Shown: in pieces, positions 61,282-64,000 of the stretch
How the letters are laid out: the number at the start of each line of letters is the position of its first letter
Numbering within the stretch: the first letter of the stretch is position 1
Assembly: GCF_001513745.1 (NCBI RefSeq)
Contig: NZ_CP013380.1
Location: 620,001 to 684,000, forward strand
Direction: 5' to 3'
Source: Burkholderia humptydooensis
GTDB taxonomy: Bacteria; Pseudomonadota; Gammaproteobacteria; Burkholderiales; Burkholderiaceae
Length of the DNA stretch: 64,000 nt
Program-made: the position numbers and the translations under genes
Notes under the pieces: model-generated
Databases searched by the model: none
Told to the model about the DNA's origin: nothing
What the model saw: only the letters and a program-made list of their open reading frames with translations

Positions 61282-61352
61282 CGTGTGCTCCGTGATCGGT
61301 GGCAAAAGCCGAGGACTGAAGAATGAGGCAAACGATTCATAGCGTCCAAGAC

Positions 61353-61383
61353 TGGTTTATTATTGTTCGCATAGGCAAAACCA
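61353..61383. promoter_or_regulatory. Candidate CynR operator / divergent cyn promoter region
   Basis: Within the 116 bases between cynT and cynR, TGGTTT (61353-61358) and AAACCA (61378-61383) form an inverted repeat around an AT-rich centre, the kind of dyad LysR regulators bind. On the minus strand TTGGTT and TAATAA, 16 bases apart, give a possible cynT promoter overlapping it. Cyanate-dependent activation would follow the E. coli cyn model. Confidence 0.5.
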
Positions 61384-61397
61384 ATATCCGGGACGCG

Positions 61398-62339
61398 ATG
61401 CTGCTCCGACATATCCGCTATTTTCTCGCCGTCGCCGAACAGGGCAACTTCACGCGCGCGGCCGAGGCGCTGCACGTGTCGCAGCCGACGCTGTCGCAGC
61501 AGATCAGGCAGCTCGAGGACGCGCTCGGCGTGCAGTTGTTCGACCGCGCGGCTCGCGCCGTGCGGTTGACCGAATTCGGCGCCGCGTATGCGCGGCACGC
61601 GCGGGCCGCGCTGCAGCAGCTCGAGGCCGGGCGTCGCGCGGTGCACGACGTCGAGAATCTGCAGAGCGGCTCGCTGCGGCTCGCGATGACGCCGACCTTC
61701 TCCGCGTATCTGATCGGCTGGCTGATCGACGGCTTCAATGCGCGCTATCCGAACCTGAAGCTGATGATCCGCGAGCTGCCGCAGGAGCAGATCGAGCCGC
61801 TCCTGGCCGACGACGAGCTCGATGTCGGCATCGCGTTCGACGCGACGCAGTCGCCGGAAATCGAAGCGACGCCGCTCTGGGTCGAGACGCTCGCGCTCGT
61901 CGTCGGCCGCGACCATCGGCATGCGCGCCGCCGCAAGCCGCTTTCGCCCGGCGAGGCCGCCGACGAGCCGCTGATCCTGTTGAGCCGCGCGTTCGCGACG
62001 CGCAGCAAGGTCGACGAGTACTTCCATCGCAACGGGCTCACGCCACGCGTCGCGATCGAGGTGAACTCGATCAGCGCGATGCTGGAGATGGTGCGCGGCG
62101 GACGGATTGCGACGGTGCTGCCGTCGGCGATCGCCGAGCGTCGTGACGATTTGTGCGCGATCCGGCTCGAGCCGTCGCTGCCGCAACGCACGGCGGCGCT
62201 GTTGATGCGCAAGGGCGGGTATCGAAGCGCGGCGACGCGGGCGTTCGTCGATCATGTGCTGGCGAGGCGGCACGAAATCGGAAGCCGCGGCGGGGCGGGC
62301 GCGACGGCGCGCCGTCGGGCGGCGAGTAGTGGCGAGTAG
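61398..62339 (+). CDS. cynR: LysR-family regulator of the cyanate locus
   Basis: 313 residues starting at ATG 61398 (MLLRHIRYFLAVAEQGNFTRAAEALHVSQPTLSQQ), the typical LysR helix-turn-helix, followed by a periplasmic-binding-like effector domain (SGSLRLAMTPTF onward). Divergent orientation from cynT-cynS is the CynR arrangement. The last residues (AASSGE) and the stop codon fall inside a 10-bp tandem repeat, so the C-terminus may vary between strains. Confidence 0.9.
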   Translation: MLLRHIRYFLAVAEQGNFTRAAEALHVSQPTLSQQIRQLEDALGVQLFDRAARAVRLTEFGAAYARHARAALQQLEAGRRAVHDVENLQSGSLRLAMTPTFSAYLIGWLIDGFNARYPNLKLMIRELPQEQIEPLLADDELDVGIAFDATQSPEIEATPLWVETLALVVGRDHRHARRRKPLSPGEAADEPLILLSRAFATRSKVDEYFHRNGLTPRVAIEVNSISAMLEMVRGGRIATVLPSAIAERRDDLCAIRLEPSLPQRTAALLMRKGGYRSAATRAFVDHVLARRHEIGSRGGAGATARRRAASSGE

Positions 62340-62356
62340 TGACGAGTAGTGGCGAG
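62321..62356. repeat. 10-bp tandem repeat across the cynR stop codon
   Basis: GGCGAGTAGT occurs at 62321-62330 and 62331-62340, then with one change (GACGAGTAGT) at 62341-62350, then partially. The cynR TAG stop (62337-62339) is inside the second copy. Because the unit is not a multiple of three, slippage upstream of the stop would shift frame. Confidence 0.85.
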
Positions 62357-62418
62357 GCGCGGGACGGTTCGTGCGGTGCGCGATTTCCGTGCGCTGACGC
62401 GATGCCGAGCCCGACGCG

Positions 62419-63111
62419 TCAGTGCTTCGGCGTCGGAAAGAACACGCCCGCGCGTTGCGCGGCGTTCGAGATGTGCGCTTCGATCGCCGCGCCCGCGGCG
62501 GCGGGGTCCTTCGCGATCAGCGCGTTGAGAATCGCGCGATGCTCGCGATACGTCGACAGCACGAGCTCGCGCCGGTAGAACGGCATCCGCTGGCTTTCCT
62601 TCATGATGTCCGCGCTGCCGCGCAGGATCGACTCGATCGCCGCGTTGCCGGCGAGACTGACGATTCGTATGTGGAAATCGAAGTCGAGCTGCGACGCGCT
62701 GTCGAGCTCGTCGTTCGCGAGCGCCTCTTGCAGCGCGGCGATGTTCTCTTCGAACCACGCGAGATCCTGCTCGCTGACGGCGAGCGCGGCCATTCGCGCG
62801 GCGAAGCCTTCGAGCGCATAGCGCATCTGGTAGGTGTCGGGCAGCGACGATTGCTCGGCGAAGCGCCATGCGTGCGCGGAGCTTGCCTGCGCGCTCTCGA
62901 CATACACGCCCTTGCCGGGACGGATGCGCAGCATGCCGAGCGCCTCGAGCGTCGACAGCGCCTCGCGCAGCGACGCGCGGCTGATCTCCAGTTCTTCGGA
63001 CAATTGACGTTGCGCGGGCAACAGGCTGCCGACGGGATAGAAGCCGCGCTCGATCCGGTCTCGGATCGTGGCGATGGCGGCGTCGGTGACGGTATGCGGA
63101 ACGTTCTTCAT
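62419..63111 (-). CDS. GntR/FadR-family transcriptional regulator (FCD domain)
   Basis: 230 residues. The N-terminal winged helix (AAIATIRDRIERGFYPVGSLLPAQRQLSEELEISRASLREAL) is followed by an all-helical FCD ligand domain with the metal/ligand-site arrangement around DFDFHIRIVSLAGN and HRAILNALIAKD. FCD regulators usually sense carboxylic acids. The gene is divergent from dctA, with a FadR-type palindrome between them, so control of C4-dicarboxylate uptake is the leading idea. Confidence 0.92.
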   Translation of the reverse strand: MKNVPHTVTDAAIATIRDRIERGFYPVGSLLPAQRQLSEELEISRASLREALSTLEALGMLRIRPGKGVYVESAQASSAHAWRFAEQSSLPDTYQMRYALEGFAARMAALAVSEQDLAWFEENIAALQEALANDELDSASQLDFDFHIRIVSLAGNAAIESILRGSADIMKESQRMPFYRRELVLSTYREHRAILNALIAKDPAAAGAAIEAHISNAAQRAGVFFPTPKH

Positions 63112-63257
63112 GCAGTGGATCGATTGCGCGGTCTGACCGGCATTCTAAACCGGCGGCGCCGCCACGCGCCCCGGCTCCGGGAAAGCGATGATCCGGCGCG
63201 CGCCACGGCTGCGCAATCGCAGCGGAAAAGCCGGGGTAATCCCTATTTTTGGCGTCC

Positions 63258-63286
63258 TTGACTCGACTATATCGGCTTCCTACTAT
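63258..63286 (+). promoter_or_regulatory. Sigma-70 promoter of dctA
   Basis: TTGACT (63258-63263) and TACTAT (63281-63286) are 17 bases apart, with a predicted transcription start near 63293. The FadR-type operator lies immediately after that start. Confidence 0.75.
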
Positions 63287-63298
63287 CAGCCATAACAT

Positions 63299-63315
63299 TA
63301 CTGGTCGGACCAGTA
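63299..63315. promoter_or_regulatory. Perfect 17-bp FadR-type operator between gntR and dctA
   Basis: TACTGGTCGGACCAGTA is a perfect 8+1+8 palindrome containing TGGTC-N-GACCA, the core recognised by FadR-like GntR proteins. It sits at about +7 to +23 of the dctA promoter, a roadblock-type repressor position, and the adjacent gene encodes a FadR-type protein. Binding by that protein is inference. Confidence 0.85.
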
Positions 63316-63355
63316 TGAACAGACGAATCCGCAACCGTTGTGACGGGAGAACGCC

Positions 63356-64000
63356 GTGTCGAAGTTTCTCAATTCGCTGTTTGGTCGGGTGGTCATCGCG
63401 CTGTTGATCGGCGTGGCGCTCGGCGCTTTCTTCCCGCACTTCGCGCAGTCGCTGCGGCCATTGGGTGACGGGTTCCTGAAGCTGATCAAGATGGTGATCG
63501 GGCCGATCGTGTTCTGCGTCGTCGTGAGCGGCATGGCGAACGCGGGCGATCTGAAGAAGGTCGGCCGCGTCGGCCTGAAGGCCGTCGTCTATTTCGAGGC
63601 GATGACGACGCTCGCGCTCGGCATCGGCCTCGTGCTCGCGTACCTGACGAAGCCGGGTGTCGGGATGAACGTCGATCTGCATACGCTCGACGCCGCGTCG
63701 CTCGCCGATTACGCGAAGAACGCGCAGAGCCTGAAGGACACGGCGGGCTATCTGCTGAAGATCATCCCCGAGACCGCATTCGATGCGTTCGCGAAAGGCG
63801 ACATCCTGCAGATCCTCGTGTTCTCGGTGCTGTTCGGTTCCGCGCTGTCGCTGCTCGGCGACAAGGCGAAGCGCGTGAACACGCTGATCGACGAATTCGC
63901 GCAGGTGTTCTTCCGCGTGATGGGCTTCATCATCAAGCTCGCGCCGCTTGGCGTGCTCGGCGCGATCGCGTTCACGACCGGCAAGTACGGCGTCGCGTCG
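63356..64000 (+). CDS. dctA: C4-dicarboxylate/H+ symporter DctA (partial)
   Basis: The first 215 codons are seen, and the gene continues past the window end. It starts at GTG 63356 with GGGAG upstream: SKFLNSLFGRVVIALLIGVALG, then FLKLIKMVIGPIVFCVVVSGMA, the conserved DAACS-family beginning. About five membrane helices fall in the visible part. It imports succinate, fumarate and malate. The promoter and FadR-type operator are directly upstream, and malic enzyme (maeB) elsewhere in the window uses one of its substrates. Confidence 0.94.
   Translation, partial: MSKFLNSLFGRVVIALLIGVALGAFFPHFAQSLRPLGDGFLKLIKMVIGPIVFCVVVSGMANAGDLKKVGRVGLKAVVYFEAMTTLALGIGLVLAYLTKPGVGMNVDLHTLDAASLADYAKNAQSLKDTAGYLLKIIPETAFDAFAKGDILQILVFSVLFGSALSLLGDKAKRVNTLIDEFAQVFFRVMGFIIKLAPLGVLGAIAFTTGKYGVAS

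Overview
The window is GC-rich chromosomal DNA of a Burkholderia species, most likely the B. pseudomallei / thailandensis / oklahomensis group (large chromosome). This rests on the gene order ispB-rplU-rpmA-obgE-proB, very high GC at third codon positions, and products typical of that group, such as an adenosine kinase resembling the known B. thailandensis nucleoside kinase. Species cannot be fixed without a search. Apart from the first ~0.9 kb and a few small modules, this is core genome, densely coded on both strands.

Layout. 1-0.95 kb: edge of a genomic island, a truncated tyrosine integrase abutting the 3' end of tRNA-Pro(CGG). 1-5.3 kb: ispB, ribosomal L21/L27, ObgE, ProB. 5.4-10 kb: CNP1-like lipoprotein, RppH, ProS, MarC, Hpt. 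10-13.4 kb: Ffh, a CcsA/YpjD-like membrane protein, a zinc-ribbon protein, AmpD. 13.4-18.4 kb: class Ia ribonucleotide reductase nrdA/nrdB with a well-formed NrdR-type promoter. 18.4-19.4 kb: a structured intergenic segment and a lysine-rich histone H1-like protein. 19.7-27.8 kb (minus strand): glycine-zipper lipoprotein, adenosine kinase, Tpx, DUF3426 protein, PrmA, AccC, AccB, AroQ, TlpA-like thioredoxin, and a conserved unknown. 28-33.9 kb: Mpl, YqiA-like esterase, RNase II-family exonuclease, AroE, MtgA, largely overlapping or tightly spaced.

34-36.5 kb holds a lipoprotein S10 carboxypeptidase and an EF-hand protein behind a comparatively AT-rich stretch. 36.5-46 kb is an accessory sugar locus: IclR regulator, 2-keto-3-deoxygalactonokinase, KDPGal aldolase, an SDR, an AraFGH-type ABC importer, a second SDR resembling galactose/arabinose dehydrogenases, and an aldose epimerase. 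Together they describe uptake and oxidative (De Ley-Doudoroff type) use of galactose or a related aldose, although lactonase and dehydratase genes are absent from the locus. 46-49 kb: PyrF, PncC/CinA, PgpA, ThiL. 49.3-51.6 kb: malic enzyme fused to a phosphotransacetylase-like domain.

51.9-52.9 kb encodes a secreted barnase-type RNase followed directly by a barstar-family inhibitor with an N-terminal extension. 53-58.6 kb: RsmE, a VOC protein, SpeE, transketolase and GAPDH. 58.7-62.3 kb: an MFS exporter and a cyanate locus (cynS, carbonic anhydrase, divergent cynR) with short tandem repeats around it. 62.4-64 kb: a FadR-type GntR regulator divergent from dctA, with a perfect 17-bp FadR-like operator just after the dctA promoter. 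dctA runs off the window.

The signals most worth a second look are the RNase/barstar pair, the GntR-dctA operator, the NrdR promoter, the possible dispersed element downstream of nrdB, and the incomplete sugar pathway. No CRISPR array, rRNA or insertion sequence was seen. All assignments come from reading the sequence; no search was run.
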